The notes: generated by a model from the letters alone, not told the origin. DNA of 64,000 nucleotides from JAKFDI01 sp044508835 (GCA_044508835.1 JBIQHD010000002.1:1-64000); one strand, 5' to 3'. Shown: positions 32,957 through 42,054, counted from the first letter of the stretch. Program-made: numbers and translations.

Positions 32957-34357
32957 TCACTCGGCGGCCGATGCCGGCCGTTCGTGGCGGACCAGCTCCA
33001 GCGTCTCGTCGCTGCCATCGAAGGCCGAGGCGGCGGTGGCGGCGTGGATCCGGAGCTTGAAGCGCAGCAGCCGGTAGGTTTGCGCATCGAGCCAGACCTC
33101 GCCGCGGCAGCGCGCCTCGGTGGTGATCAGGCCGTTGATGTTGGTCAGCGTGACCCAGCCGTCGAGATCGAAGCGGCGTGCCTCGAAGCGGCCGGCGCCG
33201 AGCTGCAGCGTCTGACGGGCCCGCTCCGTCGCATCGAGGCGATAGACCTTGCCGTCGGCGGTGTAGCGCAGCTGCCGCGCGGGCGAGCCGACCAGCCGGT
33301 GCGCCCAGCCGCCGGGCGGCGCGCTCGAATCGGCGGCCCCGCCGATCGGGCCGGCCGAGGAGAGCAAGACGCCGTCGTGATCCTCGACGCGGGCGCCGCC
33401 GTTGTAGACGACCTGCCGCTCGTTCACCGTGTCGACGCGGTAGGTCACCTCGCGCGAGTTGCCGGGCACCGCGCGGTCGTCGAGCCGGTAGACCCAGGCT
33501 TCGCCGACCACGGGCCACTGCGGCTGTGCCGATGGCGGCAGCGCGGGCGGCGGTTCGGCCGCGGCATGGGCGGCCACGGCCGGCGGCGGCGTGGGCGCTT
33601 GGGCCTGGGCTGGCGCCGGCGCGGATGCAGATGCAGATGAAGGCGCAGGCGCGGGAATGGACGCCAATGCCGGGGCGGCAGATGCCATGGCCCGGGCGAC
33701 CGCCGGAATCTGCGACACCCAGTTCGCGGGCACGGCGAAATTGATGTTCTCGCCGCCGCGCATCTTGAACGTGGTGATGCCGATCAGCCGCCCGTGCAGG
33801 TCGAAGAGGCCGCCCCCGCTGGAGCCGGGCGAGATCGGTGTCGTGGTCTGCACGAACGGGACGGATTCGCCCTTGCCGCGACGCAGCGACGACACCATGC
33901 CGTCGCTGAAGGTCAGCTCCAGCCCGATCGGCGAGCCGAGCGCGAACACCCGCTGGCCGACGCGCAGCGTCGTGGTGTCGCCGATCGGCACGCTGGGCGC
34001 GTCGAGCCGGGGCACGTGCAGCAGGCACAGGTCGCGCCGCCGGTCGCTGTGTTCGACGGTCGCCACATGGACGACCTGCTCCTTGAGGATCTCGATGCGC
34101 GCCGCCTGGTCCACGACGTGGCAGTTGGTGATGACGCGCTGCGGGGCGACCACCACGCCGCTGCCGCTGGCGCCCTTCCCGTCGTTGAGCTTCACGGCCA
34201 CCATCCAGACGCTGGGCGACAGTCGCGCGAACAATTGCTCCGGGTCGAGCGGGGCGTCCGCGGCCTGCGCGTGCACCGGCGCCACGGCCTGCCCGGCCAG
34301 GCCGGCCGCGATCGCCGCCAGCGCGCCCGCGCGCCACGGCGCCGTGTGGGTCTTCAT
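32957..34357 (-). CDS. trypsin-like serine protease (S1C type) with novel C-terminal domain
   Basis: 466 residues. Signal peptide at 1-30. Residues 40-215 form the protease with catalytic H80 (TNCHVV), D109 (SDRRRDLCLL) and S180 (PGSSGGGLFD), so it is probably active. An Ala/Pro/Ser-rich hinge follows (about 225-275). The C-terminal 190 residues (from about 280, starting WPVVGEAWVYRLDD) are a beta-rich domain ending in LVRHERP; this is not a PDZ domain, which S1C/DegP proteases usually have. It is periplasmic or secreted. Its stop is one base from that of the ABC ATPase gene, in convergent orientation. Confidence 0.85.
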   Translation of the reverse strand: MKTHTAPWRAGALAAIAAGLAGQAVAPVHAQAADAPLDPEQLFARLSPSVWMVAVKLNDGKGASGSGVVVAPQRVITNCHVVDQAARIEILKEQVVHVATVEHSDRRRDLCLLHVPRLDAPSVPIGDTTTLRVGQRVFALGSPIGLELTFSDGMVSSLRRGKGESVPFVQTTTPISPGSSGGGLFDLHGRLIGITTFKMRGGENINFAVPANWVSQIPAVARAMASAAPALASIPAPAPSSASASAPAPAQAQAPTPPPAVAAHAAAEPPPALPPSAQPQWPVVGEAWVYRLDDRAVPGNSREVTYRVDTVNERQVVYNGGARVEDHDGVLLSSAGPIGGAADSSAPPGGWAHRLVGSPARQLRYTADGKVYRLDATERARQTLQLGAGRFEARRFDLDGWVTLTNINGLITTEARCRGEVWLDAQTYRLLRFKLRIHAATAASAFDGSDETLELVRHERPASAAE

Positions 34358-34697
34358 GTCCGTCGTCCCCCGCCTCAGGCTTGTGTTCTCCGTCGTGAGT
34401 GTGCATGAGGCCCCGCGCGGCCGCCCTGCCGGCGCCGGCGATCGTGAATCCCGTCACGCGAAGCGCCTGCCGTTGGCCGCCGTCCCGGGCTTCGGGCGAT
34501 GCCGGCAGACGTTTCGTGGCCCGGCCGCGATGGCGAGCCCGCCGACGCAGTGGTGGTTCACTTGTTCCCGACACGTGCCGTCAGGTCCGTAACAGACGAA
34601 CACTTTTGGACCATGTTTCGGCCGCCGCGCGGGCCGCAAGGCCGAAATTTGTCTGCCCGCGGGCCTGAAAGCTGCGAGTGCCGGCGCTCGAAGGCAT

Positions 34698-34711
34698 GGC
34701 ACGGAAGCTGC
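34698..34711 (+). promoter_or_regulatory. sigma-54 promoter-like element for the small gene pair
   Basis: GGCACG-GAAG-CTGC preceded by T: exact -24 half, one mismatch in the -12 half, GG-N10-GC spacing. GC to ATG 34773 is 62 bases. The gap 34358-34772 (415 bases) holds only this element and a small upstream region of unclear function; no gene is supported there. Confidence 0.45.
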
Positions 34712-34772
34712 GCTGGCTTGTCCATAGCCGCCGGCCTTCCGGTCGGCACCGCATCACAAGGACGTCGTCGCC

Positions 34773-35000
34773 ATGCCCAGCATCTCCCGCCCACGCCCGG
34801 CCGCCGAAGCCGCCCATCCGCCACGCCGCGCAGCCCCGCGCTGCCGCGGCGGCGCGTCGTCGCTGCTGCGGCTCGCGCAGCCGGCGCAGCCCCGGCTGCC
34901 GACGCCGGCCAGCTTGGGCCACTGGATCAGCCGCGCCTCGAAGGCGTTCCAACCCGCAGCGCTGCCGGCCTTCGCGCCGAGCGAGCTGCACGCTGCCTGA
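34773..35000 (+). CDS. small protein of unknown function
   Basis: 75 residues, Ala/Pro/Arg-rich N-terminal half, then LRLAQPAQPRLPTPASLGHWISRASKAFQPAALPAF. No signal or membrane helix; no domain recognised. AAGGA lies nine bases before ATG 34773. It is followed 10 bases later by another short gene with a strong RBS, and by a strong hairpin terminator further on. A sigma-54-like element is placed 62 bases upstream, as for the small genes in the first 18 kb. Confidence 0.45.
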   Translation: MPSISRPRPAAEAAHPPRRAAPRCRGGASSLLRLAQPAQPRLPTPASLGHWISRASKAFQPAALPAFAPSELHAA

Positions 35001-35010
35001 GGAGACCGCC

Positions 35011-35187
35011 GTGGCCCCGCCGCTCGTGCCCCGTTCCCTCCTGGTTCCCGGCGCCCGCACCGCCGAGACGCCGCGCCGCACCCTGCCGGCCGTGGCGCCG
35101 GTGCTGCGCCAGCAAGTGCTTCAGACCGGCCGCGCGCCCGCGCAGCTGAGCCTTTTTCTGCGCCCCGGCGCAATCGGCGTCAAGTGA
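35011..35187 (+). CDS. small protein of unknown function (GTG start)
   Basis: 58 residues starting at GTG 35011, preceded by GAGGAG six bases away, which is the main reason for calling it. Sequence is Pro/Arg/Leu-rich (VPGARTAETPRRTLPAVAPVLRQQVLQ), no membrane segment. It starts 10 bases after the previous gene and ends 27 bases before the terminator hairpin. Too short to be listed by a standard ATG-only search. Confidence 0.45.
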   Translation: MAPPLVPRSLLVPGARTAETPRRTLPAVAPVLRQQVLQTGRAPAQLSLFLRPGAIGVK

Positions 35188-35214
35188 TTCGGTCACTGTT
35201 GGATTGACGTCCAA

Positions 35215-35285
35215 GGGAGGCGGGCAAACCGGGGTAGGAGAGAGCGAGTCCCCGGAGCCCTTTGTCCCGCCTCCCTCTTTTTTTC
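35215..35285 (+). terminator. strong rho-independent terminator with nested stem
   Basis: GGGAGGCGGG (35215-35224) pairs with CCCGCCTCCC (35266-35275), and CCGGGG (35229-35234) pairs with CCCCGG (35250-35255) within the loop; a T-rich run TCTTTTTTTC follows at 35276-35285. It ends the small gene pair at 34773-35187. The nested stem suggests it might double as a structured RNA. Confidence 0.8.
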
Positions 35286-35443
35286 TTTCAGGCCTTCGTC
35301 CGGGCGCCGTGCCTTGCGTGCCGCGGCGCCGCGCATGCGCGTTCCGCGCGGTCCGAACCTAAACTTCGGCGCCGCGCCCGCAGACGCGCGGCGCATGCCT
35401 GCCGCGGCATGCCGATCCCACACGAAGAGCCGAGAGGACCTCC

Positions 35444-36727
35444 ATGAGCCTGATCCCCGCCTGGCGCATCGCCGATGCGCAACCCGGCCGCGTCGTCGCG
35501 CCCGACGAGCGCCTGCCCTGGCCGCAGACCGCGGCGATGGGCGTGCAGCACGTGATCGCGATGTTCGGCGCCACGGTGCTGGCGCCGATCCTCATGGGCT
35601 TCGACACCAACCTCGCCATCCTGATGAGCGGCATCGGCACGCTCATCTTCTTCTTCATCGTCGGCGGCAAGGTGCCGAGCTACCTCGGGTCGAGCTTCGC
35701 CTTCATCGGCGTGGTGATCGCCGCCACCGGCTATGCCGGGCCGGGGCCGAACGCCAACCTCGCGGTGGCGCTGGGCGGCATCATCGCCGCGGGCGCGGTG
35801 GTGGCCGTCATCGGCCTCGTCGTGTCGGCCGTCGGCACGCGCTGGATCGAGACGCTGATGCCGCCGGTCGTCACCGGCGCCGTGGTGGCGGTGATCGGGC
35901 TCAACCTCGCCGGCATCCCGATCAAGAACATGGCGCCCACCGCGTTCGACGCCTGGATGCAGGCCGTCACCTTCGTCTGCGTGGGCCTGGTCGCGGTCTA
36001 CACGCGCGGCATGACGCAGCGCCTGCTGATCCTCGTCGGCCTCATCGTCGCGAGCCTCGTCTACGCGGTGCTGACCAACGGCCTGGGCCTCGGCCAGCCG
36101 ATCGACGTGTCGGGCATCGCGCGGGCCGCCTGGTTCGGCGTGCCGGGCTTCGTCGCGCCGGCGTTCCGGCCGGAGGCGATGCTGCTGATCGCGCCGGTGG
36201 CGGTGATTCTCGTGGCCGAGAACCTGGGCCACGTGAAGGCCGTGGGCGCGATGACCGGCCGCAACCTCGACCCCTACATGGGCCGCGCCTTCATCGGCGA
36301 CGGCGTGGCGACGATGGTCAGCGGCGCCTCGGGCGGCACCGGCGTGACCACCTACGCCGAGAACATCGGCGTCATGGCCGCGACCAAGATCTACTCCACC
36401 GCGATGTTCGTGGTGGCCGCGCTCATCGCCATCGTGCTCGGCTTCAGCCCGAAGTTCGGCGCGCTGATCCAGGCGATTCCGCTGGCGGTGATGGGCGGCG
36501 TGAGCATCGTGGTGTTCGGCCTGATCGCCGTGGCCGGCGCCAAGATCTGGGTCGACAACCGCGTGGACTTCTCCGACAACGCCAACCTCGTGGTCGCGGC
36601 GGTCACGCTCATCCTCGGCACCGGCGACTACACGCTCAAGCTCGGCAGCTTCGCGCTCGGCGGCATCGGCACCGCCACCTTCGGCGCCATCGTGCTGCAT
36701 GCGCTGCTGCGGCGCGGCCGCGGCTGA
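35444..36727 (+). CDS. NCS2-family nucleobase permease (uracil/pyrimidine type)
   Basis: 427 residues with 12-14 membrane helices. Family signatures: an N-terminal QHVIAMFGATVLAPILMGF, the conserved SGASGGTGVTTYAENIGVMAATKIYS of the NCS2 (UraA/RutG) transport site, and NLGHVKAVGAMTGRNLDPYMGRAFIGDG. It should bring uracil or a related pyrimidine/purine into the cell by proton symport. ATG 35444 follows GAGGACCTCC. No catabolic gene for nucleobases is next to it; it stands alone. Confidence 0.88.
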   Translation: MSLIPAWRIADAQPGRVVAPDERLPWPQTAAMGVQHVIAMFGATVLAPILMGFDTNLAILMSGIGTLIFFFIVGGKVPSYLGSSFAFIGVVIAATGYAGPGPNANLAVALGGIIAAGAVVAVIGLVVSAVGTRWIETLMPPVVTGAVVAVIGLNLAGIPIKNMAPTAFDAWMQAVTFVCVGLVAVYTRGMTQRLLILVGLIVASLVYAVLTNGLGLGQPIDVSGIARAAWFGVPGFVAPAFRPEAMLLIAPVAVILVAENLGHVKAVGAMTGRNLDPYMGRAFIGDGVATMVSGASGGTGVTTYAENIGVMAATKIYSTAMFVVAALIAIVLGFSPKFGALIQAIPLAVMGGVSIVVFGLIAVAGAKIWVDNRVDFSDNANLVVAAVTLILGTGDYTLKLGSFALGGIGTATFGAIVLHALLRRGRG

Positions 36728-36817
36728 ACCGCGCCCGGGCCCTATGCGGGCTCATCAGGATGGGAGCGGCGCGCGAGTTGCCACACACTCGGCGGCTCCC
36801 CAACCCGAGGAGCACGC

Positions 36818-37822
36818 ATGACCGATTTCTTCCGCCGCCCCATCGACCGCCGCACCTGGCTGGCCGCGTCCGGCGCGCTGCTGGCCGCCACTTCCGTCCG
36901 CGCGCAGGGCGCGTGGCCGGACAAGCCGGTGCGCATCGTCGTGCCCTTCGCCCCGGGCGGCACCACCGACATCCTGGCGCGCGCGCTCGCGCCCGAGCTC
37001 GGCAAGGCCTTCGGCCAGCAGTTCATCGTCGACAACAAGCCGGGCGCCGGCGGCAACATCGGCGCCGCCGAGGTGGCGAAGTCCGCCGGCGACGGCTACA
37101 CCCTCCTCATGGGCACCGTGGGCACGCACGGCATCAACCAGTCGCTGTACTCGAAGATGCCCTACGACCCGATCAAGGACTTCGCGCCGATCACGCTCGT
37201 CGCCGGCGTGCCCAACGTGCTGGTGATGAACCCGGCCAAGGCCGAGGCCGCCGGCATCCGTTCGGTGGCCGACCTGATCCGCTACGCCAAGGCCCATCCG
37301 GGCCAGCTGAACATGGCCTCCAGCGGCAACGGCACCTCGATCCATCTCTCGGGCGAGCTGTTCAAGACCATGACCGGCACCTACATGGTCCACTTCCCGT
37401 ACCGCGGCTCGGGGCCGGCGCTGCTCGACCTCATCGGCGGCACCATGGACCTGATGTTCGACAACCTGCCCTCGGCCATGCCGCAGATCAAGGCCGGCAA
37501 GCTGAAGGCGCTGGCGGTGACGAGCGCGCAGCGCAGCGCCGCCCTGCCCGACCTGCCCACCATCGCCGAGGCCGGCGTGCCCGGCTTCGACGCCAGCTCC
37601 TGGTTCGGCCTGCTGGCGCCCGCCGGCACACCGGCCGACGTGGTGAGCCGCATCCAGCAGGAGTCGGCCAAGGCGATGCAGACGGCCGACCTGAAGGCGC
37701 GGCTGCTGTCGCAAGGGGCGATCCCGAGCGGCAACACGCCGGCGGAGTTCGCGGCCTTCATCCGGGCCGAGACGGCGAAGTGGGCGAAGGTGGTGAAGGC
37801 GTCGGGGGCGAAGGTGGACTGA
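36818..37822 (+). CDS. tripartite tricarboxylate transporter substrate-binding protein (Bug/TctC family)
   Basis: 334 residues. Twin-arginine-like start (DRRTWLAASGALLAATSVRAQG), then the Bug signature PVRIVVPFAPGGTTDILARALAPEL, with GAGGNIGAAEVAKSAGDGYTLLMG and a solute-binding core. Such orphan binding proteins are abundant in Burkholderiales and bind carboxylic acids or aromatic acids in the periplasm. The matching TctA/TctB membrane genes are not nearby. RBS: CCCGAGGAG before ATG 36818. Confidence 0.92.
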   Translation: MTDFFRRPIDRRTWLAASGALLAATSVRAQGAWPDKPVRIVVPFAPGGTTDILARALAPELGKAFGQQFIVDNKPGAGGNIGAAEVAKSAGDGYTLLMGTVGTHGINQSLYSKMPYDPIKDFAPITLVAGVPNVLVMNPAKAEAAGIRSVADLIRYAKAHPGQLNMASSGNGTSIHLSGELFKTMTGTYMVHFPYRGSGPALLDLIGGTMDLMFDNLPSAMPQIKAGKLKALAVTSAQRSAALPDLPTIAEAGVPGFDASSWFGLLAPAGTPADVVSRIQQESAKAMQTADLKARLLSQGAIPSGNTPAEFAAFIRAETAKWAKVVKASGAKVD

Positions 37823-37887
37823 CCCCCGGCGCCGGGGGCGCGGCCGGTGCCGCCCCCTGCACCGCCGCCCGCGGCGCATGGGGCGGG

Positions 37888-38664
37888 CTACTTCTCGACG
37901 AAGGCCCGCTCGATCACGTAGTCGCCCTGCTCGCCCTGGCGCGGGCTGATCTGGAAGCCGCGCGCGTCGAGCATGGCGCTGGTGTCCTTGAGCATGGCGG
38001 CGCTGCCACAGATCATCGCGCGGTCGAGCTTGGGGTCCAGCGGCGGCAGGCCGGTGTCGGCGAACAGCCGGCCCGACTCGATCACCTCGGTCAGCCGCCC
38101 CTGGTTGCGGAAGGGCTCGCGCGTGACGGTGGGGTAGTACACCAGCTTGTCGCGCACCATCTCGCCCAGGAACTCGTCCTCGGGCAGCTGCTGCGTGATG
38201 AGGTCGGCATAGGCCAGCTCGCTCACCCAGCGCACGCCATGGATCAGCACCACCTTCTCGAAGCGCTCGTAGGTCTCGGGGTCGCGGATGATGCTCATGA
38301 AGGGCGCGAGACCCGTGCCCGTGGACAGCAGGTAGACGTTGCGCCCCGGGCGCAGGTCGTCGAGCACCAGGCTGCCCACCGGCTTGCGCCCGACCATTAC
38401 CTCGTCGCCCGGCTTCAGGTGCTGCAGCCGCGAGGTCAGCGGGCCGTCCGGCACCTTGATGCTGAAGAACTCGAGGTGCTCGTCGTGGTTGGCGCTGGCC
38501 ACGCTGTAGGCGCGCATCAGCGGCTTGCCTTCCACCGGCAGGCCGAGCATCACGAAGTGCCCGTTGCGGAACCGCAGCCCCGGCGCGCGCGTGGTGCGGA
38601 AGGAAAAGAGGGTGTCGTTCCAGTGGTGGACGTGCAGGACCTTCTCGGTGGCGATGTTCGACAT
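37888..38664 (-). CDS. fpr: ferredoxin--NADP(+) reductase
   Basis: 258 residues, the usual length. FAD-binding RAYSVAS near residues 50-56 (flavin-binding R-x-Y-S motif), the NADP-binding GTGLAPFMSIIRD and the C-terminal ICGSAAMLKDTSAML and YVIERAFVEK. Fpr transfers electrons between NADPH and ferredoxin or flavodoxin and is often induced by oxidative stress. The start at ATG 38664 gives the family N-terminus (MSNIATEKVLHVHHWNDTLFSF), although no ribosome binding site is apparent. Confidence 0.94.
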   Translation of the reverse strand: MSNIATEKVLHVHHWNDTLFSFRTTRAPGLRFRNGHFVMLGLPVEGKPLMRAYSVASANHDEHLEFFSIKVPDGPLTSRLQHLKPGDEVMVGRKPVGSLVLDDLRPGRNVYLLSTGTGLAPFMSIIRDPETYERFEKVVLIHGVRWVSELAYADLITQQLPEDEFLGEMVRDKLVYYPTVTREPFRNQGRLTEVIESGRLFADTGLPPLDPKLDRAMICGSAAMLKDTSAMLDARGFQISPRQGEQGDYVIERAFVEK

Positions 38665-38825
38665 GACGGAGGCAAAAAGTCGTCTGACCGCCAAGGCCAC
38701 GCGAGGACGATGCGCTGCTGGCGGAGGGTTGCGGGACGGGGGAAGCTACGTATTTTCCCTTGTCCGGCGCCGCCCGCCGGCATCAGGGTGTTGCCGCGCC
38801 GCCGGCACCGCCCGGACGGGGGTGG

Positions 38826-39602
38826 TCAGAACTTGGTGTAGCCGCCGTCGATCACGAACTGCTCGCCCGTGGCATAGGCCGAGGCGTCGCTCGCGAGATA
38901 GACCGCGATGCCGCCGAAGTCCTCGATCGCGCCCCAGCGCCGCGCCGGGATGCGGGGCATCACCGCGTCGGCGAACTTCGGGTTGGCGACCGAGCGCTCG
39001 GTCATGTCGGTGACGATCCAGCCCGGCAGGACCGAGTTCACGCGGATGCGGTGGCGGGCGAGTTCCACCGCCAGCGCGCGCACGTAGGAGGTGACCGCGC
39101 CCTTGGAGGCGCCGTAGTGGCTGTTGCGCGCCGCGCCCTCGAGCGCGGCGGTGCTGGCGGTGGCGACGAGCGAGCCGCCCTGGCCGTGGGCCACCATGTG
39201 GCGCGCCGCGGCGCGGAAGGTGAGGAACACGCCCTCGACGTTGATGCGCTGCACCCGGCGGAAGTCCTCGAGCGTCATGTCCATCACCGTCGCGCCCTTG
39301 CCGCCGACGCCGGCGTTGGCGAAGCAGGCGTCGACGCGGCCGAGCGCCGCCACCGAGTCGGCGAACGCGGCCTCGACCTGCGCCTCGTCGCCCACGTCGC
39401 AGACGAAGGCGTGCACGCGCGAGGCGTCCGGCGCCTGGGCCGCGAGCGACTCCCGGGCGCGCGCGGTCTTGTCGGGGTTGGAGCCCCAGATCGCCACCGA
39501 GGCGCCGGCCGCCAGCAGCGCCTGCGCCATGCCGTAGCCGATGCCGCCGTTGCCGCCGGTGATCACCGCGCCGCGGCCTTGCAGGTCGAAGGGTTCGTAC
39601 AT
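38826..39602 (-). CDS. short-chain dehydrogenase/reductase
   Basis: 258 residues. Classical SDR: NAD(P)-binding GGNGGIGYG near 20-28, CDVGD, NAGVGG, catalytic Ser in ATASTAALEG and YGASK (Tyr and Lys). Likely substrate unknown. Stop is followed by an intergenic stretch; the start ATG 39602 lies 25 bases after the amidohydrolase gene stop on the same strand, suggesting an operon with 39628-40728. C-terminal YVIDGGY-type end is complete. Confidence 0.93.
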   Translation of the reverse strand: MYEPFDLQGRGAVITGGNGGIGYGMAQALLAAGASVAIWGSNPDKTARARESLAAQAPDASRVHAFVCDVGDEAQVEAAFADSVAALGRVDACFANAGVGGKGATVMDMTLEDFRRVQRINVEGVFLTFRAAARHMVAHGQGGSLVATASTAALEGAARNSHYGASKGAVTSYVRALAVELARHRIRVNSVLPGWIVTDMTERSVANPKFADAVMPRIPARRWGAIEDFGGIAVYLASDASAYATGEQFVIDGGYTKF

Positions 39603-39627
39603 CGGTTCGTCTCCTGGAATGAAGGGG

Positions 39628-40728
39628 TCAGCGGGCCGGCGGCGCGCCGGCTTCGAGCGCCGGCACCGACAGCCGGTACACCGACGCGGCGGTGCCGGCG
39701 AACAGGGCGCGCTTCTCCTCGGCGCTCGCTCCCGCGGCGATGCGCTTGAGCGCATTCCACAGGGTCGCGTAGCTGCAGCTGCCCAGGTCCACCGGGAAGT
39801 TGCTCTCGAACATGCAGCGCGCGGTGCCGAAGGCCTCGATGCAGGTCTCGACGTAGGGCCGCCAGAGTTCGGCGAGGCGTTCGCTCGGCAGCGCGTCCTC
39901 CGTCATGAAGCCGTCGAAGCCGCAGAACGGCATCGCCAGGCCGCCGAGCTTGACGTGCACGTTGGGCGACGCGGCCGCGAGCTCGCGGACGTGCCGCTGC
40001 CAGAGCGGGAAACGCTCGTCGCGCGTGCCGGCGTGGCGGCCGATGCCCAGCGGCGTGCCGACGTGGTCGAGCACGAGGGTCGTGCCGGGAAAGTCGCGCG
40101 CCAGCGCGATGACCTCGGGCAGCTGCGGCGCCAGCACCCAGGCGTCGAACGACAGGCCGTGGCGTTCGAGCTGGGCGAAGCCGGCGCGGAACGCCTGCGT
40201 GCCGTAGAGCCCGGCCGGCATGCGCGCCAGCGGGCCGAGCACCGCCTTGTCCTCGTCGTGCGAGCCGCTGTGGCGGATGCCGCGGAAGCGCCCGTTGCCC
40301 GCGGCGACGTGCGCCTGCAGCACCTCGGCCACCGCCGCGCCCAGGCGCAGGTCGGCATGGCCGACGATGCCGGCGCAGGCGAGCGTCTCGCCGTACAGGC
40401 CGCTCGCGGCCATCGCCGCCACGCCGTTGACGAACTCGGTCTCGCCCACCGGCTTGAGCGCCTCGGGGCCGCCCGCGCGGTACATCGCGCGGCACTCGAC
40501 GAACACGGTGGCGACGATGCGGTGGCCGCTGCCGGTGTCGGCCAGCAGCTCGTCGAGCAGGTAGCGCGGCGACAGCCGCAGCAGCGCCTCGAAGCCGTGC
40601 GCCGGCGGCGCGCCGGCCACCGCGGCGCGGCGGTCCCACAGGTGATGGTGCGGGTCGACGATGGGCAGCCCGGGCTCGAGGATGGGCTCGTGCGCGCGGC
40701 GGGCGAGCAGGTCGGTGGCAGAGGGCAT
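39628..40728 (-). CDS. amidohydrolase-family (TIM-barrel) hydrolase
   Basis: 366 residues. The HxH metal motif is in PIVDPHHHLWDRR (about 24-36), and conserved residues of the 2-pyrone-4,6-dicarboxylate lactonase/amidohydrolase-2 group are at GFRGIRH, LVLDHVGTPLG and MFESNFPVDL. Such enzymes act on lactones or on carboxylates made in aromatic degradation; the substrate is not known. The SDR gene follows closely on the same strand. Confidence 0.88.
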   Translation of the reverse strand: MPSATDLLARRAHEPILEPGLPIVDPHHHLWDRRAAVAGAPPAHGFEALLRLSPRYLLDELLADTGSGHRIVATVFVECRAMYRAGGPEALKPVGETEFVNGVAAMAASGLYGETLACAGIVGHADLRLGAAVAEVLQAHVAAGNGRFRGIRHSGSHDEDKAVLGPLARMPAGLYGTQAFRAGFAQLERHGLSFDAWVLAPQLPEVIALARDFPGTTLVLDHVGTPLGIGRHAGTRDERFPLWQRHVRELAAASPNVHVKLGGLAMPFCGFDGFMTEDALPSERLAELWRPYVETCIEAFGTARCMFESNFPVDLGSCSYATLWNALKRIAAGASAEEKRALFAGTAASVYRLSVPALEAGAPPAR

Positions 40729-40770
40729 GGGCGTGGGGCGGTGGGGCGGCGGAAGGGGTGGGCGGCAGGC

Positions 40771-41019
40771 TCAGCGGTAGAACGCCTCGACCTTGCCCTT
40801 GAGCTTGATGAGCAGCGGCTGGCCGCGGCGGTCGCGCGTCTTGCCGGCGGGCACCTTCACCCAGCCCTCGCTGATGCAGTACTCCTCGACGTCGTGGCGC
40901 TCCTGGTCGTTCAGGCGGACGCCGATGTCGTGCTCGAACGCGGCCGGCACGTGGAAGGGGCTGCGCGGATCGGCCGAGAGGTGGTCGGGCAGTTCGGGGC
41001 GGGCGGAGGCTTCGGTCAT
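40771..41019 (-). CDS. DUF3297 family protein
   Basis: 82 residues, matching the DUF3297 family along its whole length: LPDHLSADPRSPFHVPAAFEHDIGVRLN, VEEYCISEGWVKVPAGK and a C-terminal LLIKLKGKVEAFY. Function unknown; a compact beta-rich protein is predicted. It is 42 bases downstream of the amidohydrolase gene's start codon region in the same strand direction and may be its leader gene. Confidence 0.9.
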   Translation of the reverse strand: MTEASARPELPDHLSADPRSPFHVPAAFEHDIGVRLNDQERHDVEEYCISEGWVKVPAGKTRDRRGQPLLIKLKGKVEAFYR

Positions 41020-41073
41020 GGCGGGCGTCGTCGTTCGGCGGAAGCGGGCATTCTCCCGGATGCGGCCCGGGCG

Positions 41074-41967
41074 TCAGGCCAGGGCGAAGCGGCCGCCCGA
41101 GGCCTGCACGCGCCCGGCCGCGACGAGCTCGTCCAGGTGCATGCCGATGCTGCGGCGCTCCACGCCGGCGACGTAGGGCGCGTCGTGCTCCGCGGGATAC
41201 AGCATGCGGCGCGCCGCCAGCTCGTCCAGCGTGTGGGGCCCCTCGCGCAGGTAGCCGACGAGCCGCTCGCTGCGCTCGTCCAGCTTGCCGGCGAAGGCGG
41301 CCAGGTCGGCGAGGAACTTGGCGCGGTCGGTGACCACGCCGCGGTGGTGCGAGGTGACCCAGACGCGCGCGTCGAGCGTGGCCACCTCGGCCAGGCTGCG
41401 GCGGAAGTCGGCCAGGTTCGAGGTCGCGTCGCCGTAGTAGGGGCCGAAGCCGCTCAGGTCGATGTCGCCGATGAAGGCCAGGCCCTCGCTCTCGACCACC
41501 AGCGCGCAGTGCCCCGACGTGTGGCCGGGCAGGTGGTGCGCGCGCACGCGCACGCCGCCGCCCAGGTCCCACTGCCGGCCGTGCGCGTAGCCGGTGGCGT
41601 CGGGCCGCGGCACGTAGTGGAAGTCGCGCTCGATGCGCGGGCGCATCGGCGCGAGCACGTGCTCGTCGTAGCCGAAGTGCCGCGCCAGGCCCTCCCACGA
41701 CTGCGCCGCCGCGAGGTCGCCCTCGTGCACCTGCACGGCGGCGTGCGGCACGCGGTGCAGGCCGGCGATGTGGTCCTCGTGCACGTGGCCGAGCAGCACC
41801 AGGTCGACCGTGTCGAAGGCCGCGCCGATGCGGTTGGCCACGAGCGGCGTGTCGAAGGCCACGCGCACGTCGGCGCCCTGCACGAGGATCTGGTTGCCGT
41901 CCGGGTACTTGCCCGACTTTTCTCCCTGGTAGATTGAGACGGCGCCGAAGCGCAGCGGGCTCTCCAT
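41074..41967 (-). CDS. metallo-beta-lactamase-fold hydrolase
   Basis: 297 residues. Metal motif HVHEDH with H61, H63, D65 and H66; further ligands at HLPGHTSGHC (about residue 148) and GDIDLSGFG. It should hold two metal ions, usually zinc. The C-terminal 80 residues form a small helical/winged-helix domain (RSERLVGYLREGPHTLDELAARRMLY). ATG 41967 has GGAG ten bases upstream. Substrate unknown; the fold includes lactonases, glyoxalase II and nucleases. Divergent from the deoxyribosyltransferase gene. Confidence 0.9.
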   Translation of the reverse strand: MESPLRFGAVSIYQGEKSGKYPDGNQILVQGADVRVAFDTPLVANRIGAAFDTVDLVLLGHVHEDHIAGLHRVPHAAVQVHEGDLAAAQSWEGLARHFGYDEHVLAPMRPRIERDFHYVPRPDATGYAHGRQWDLGGGVRVRAHHLPGHTSGHCALVVESEGLAFIGDIDLSGFGPYYGDATSNLADFRRSLAEVATLDARVWVTSHHRGVVTDRAKFLADLAAFAGKLDERSERLVGYLREGPHTLDELAARRMLYPAEHDAPYVAGVERRSIGMHLDELVAAGRVQASGGRFALA

Positions 41968-42054
41968 CGCGAAACTTCTCCATGCCATGCGGTGAAGGGG
42001 CGACTGTGACACGCCCGGCGCCGGCGCGCCCAACGCCGCCTCCTTGCCCCGACC

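Noticed and set aside
35188..35443. Riboswitch ahead of the NCS2 permease
   Set aside because: The only strong structure is a terminator-like hairpin placed 160 bases before the gene and close to the preceding small genes. No conserved riboswitch core was recognised.
36768..36781. GGCGCG-CGAG-TTGC before the Bug-family gene
   Set aside because: One mismatch with proper spacing, but in this base composition single-mismatch forms with G for A should occur by chance and Bug genes are not known RpoN targets.
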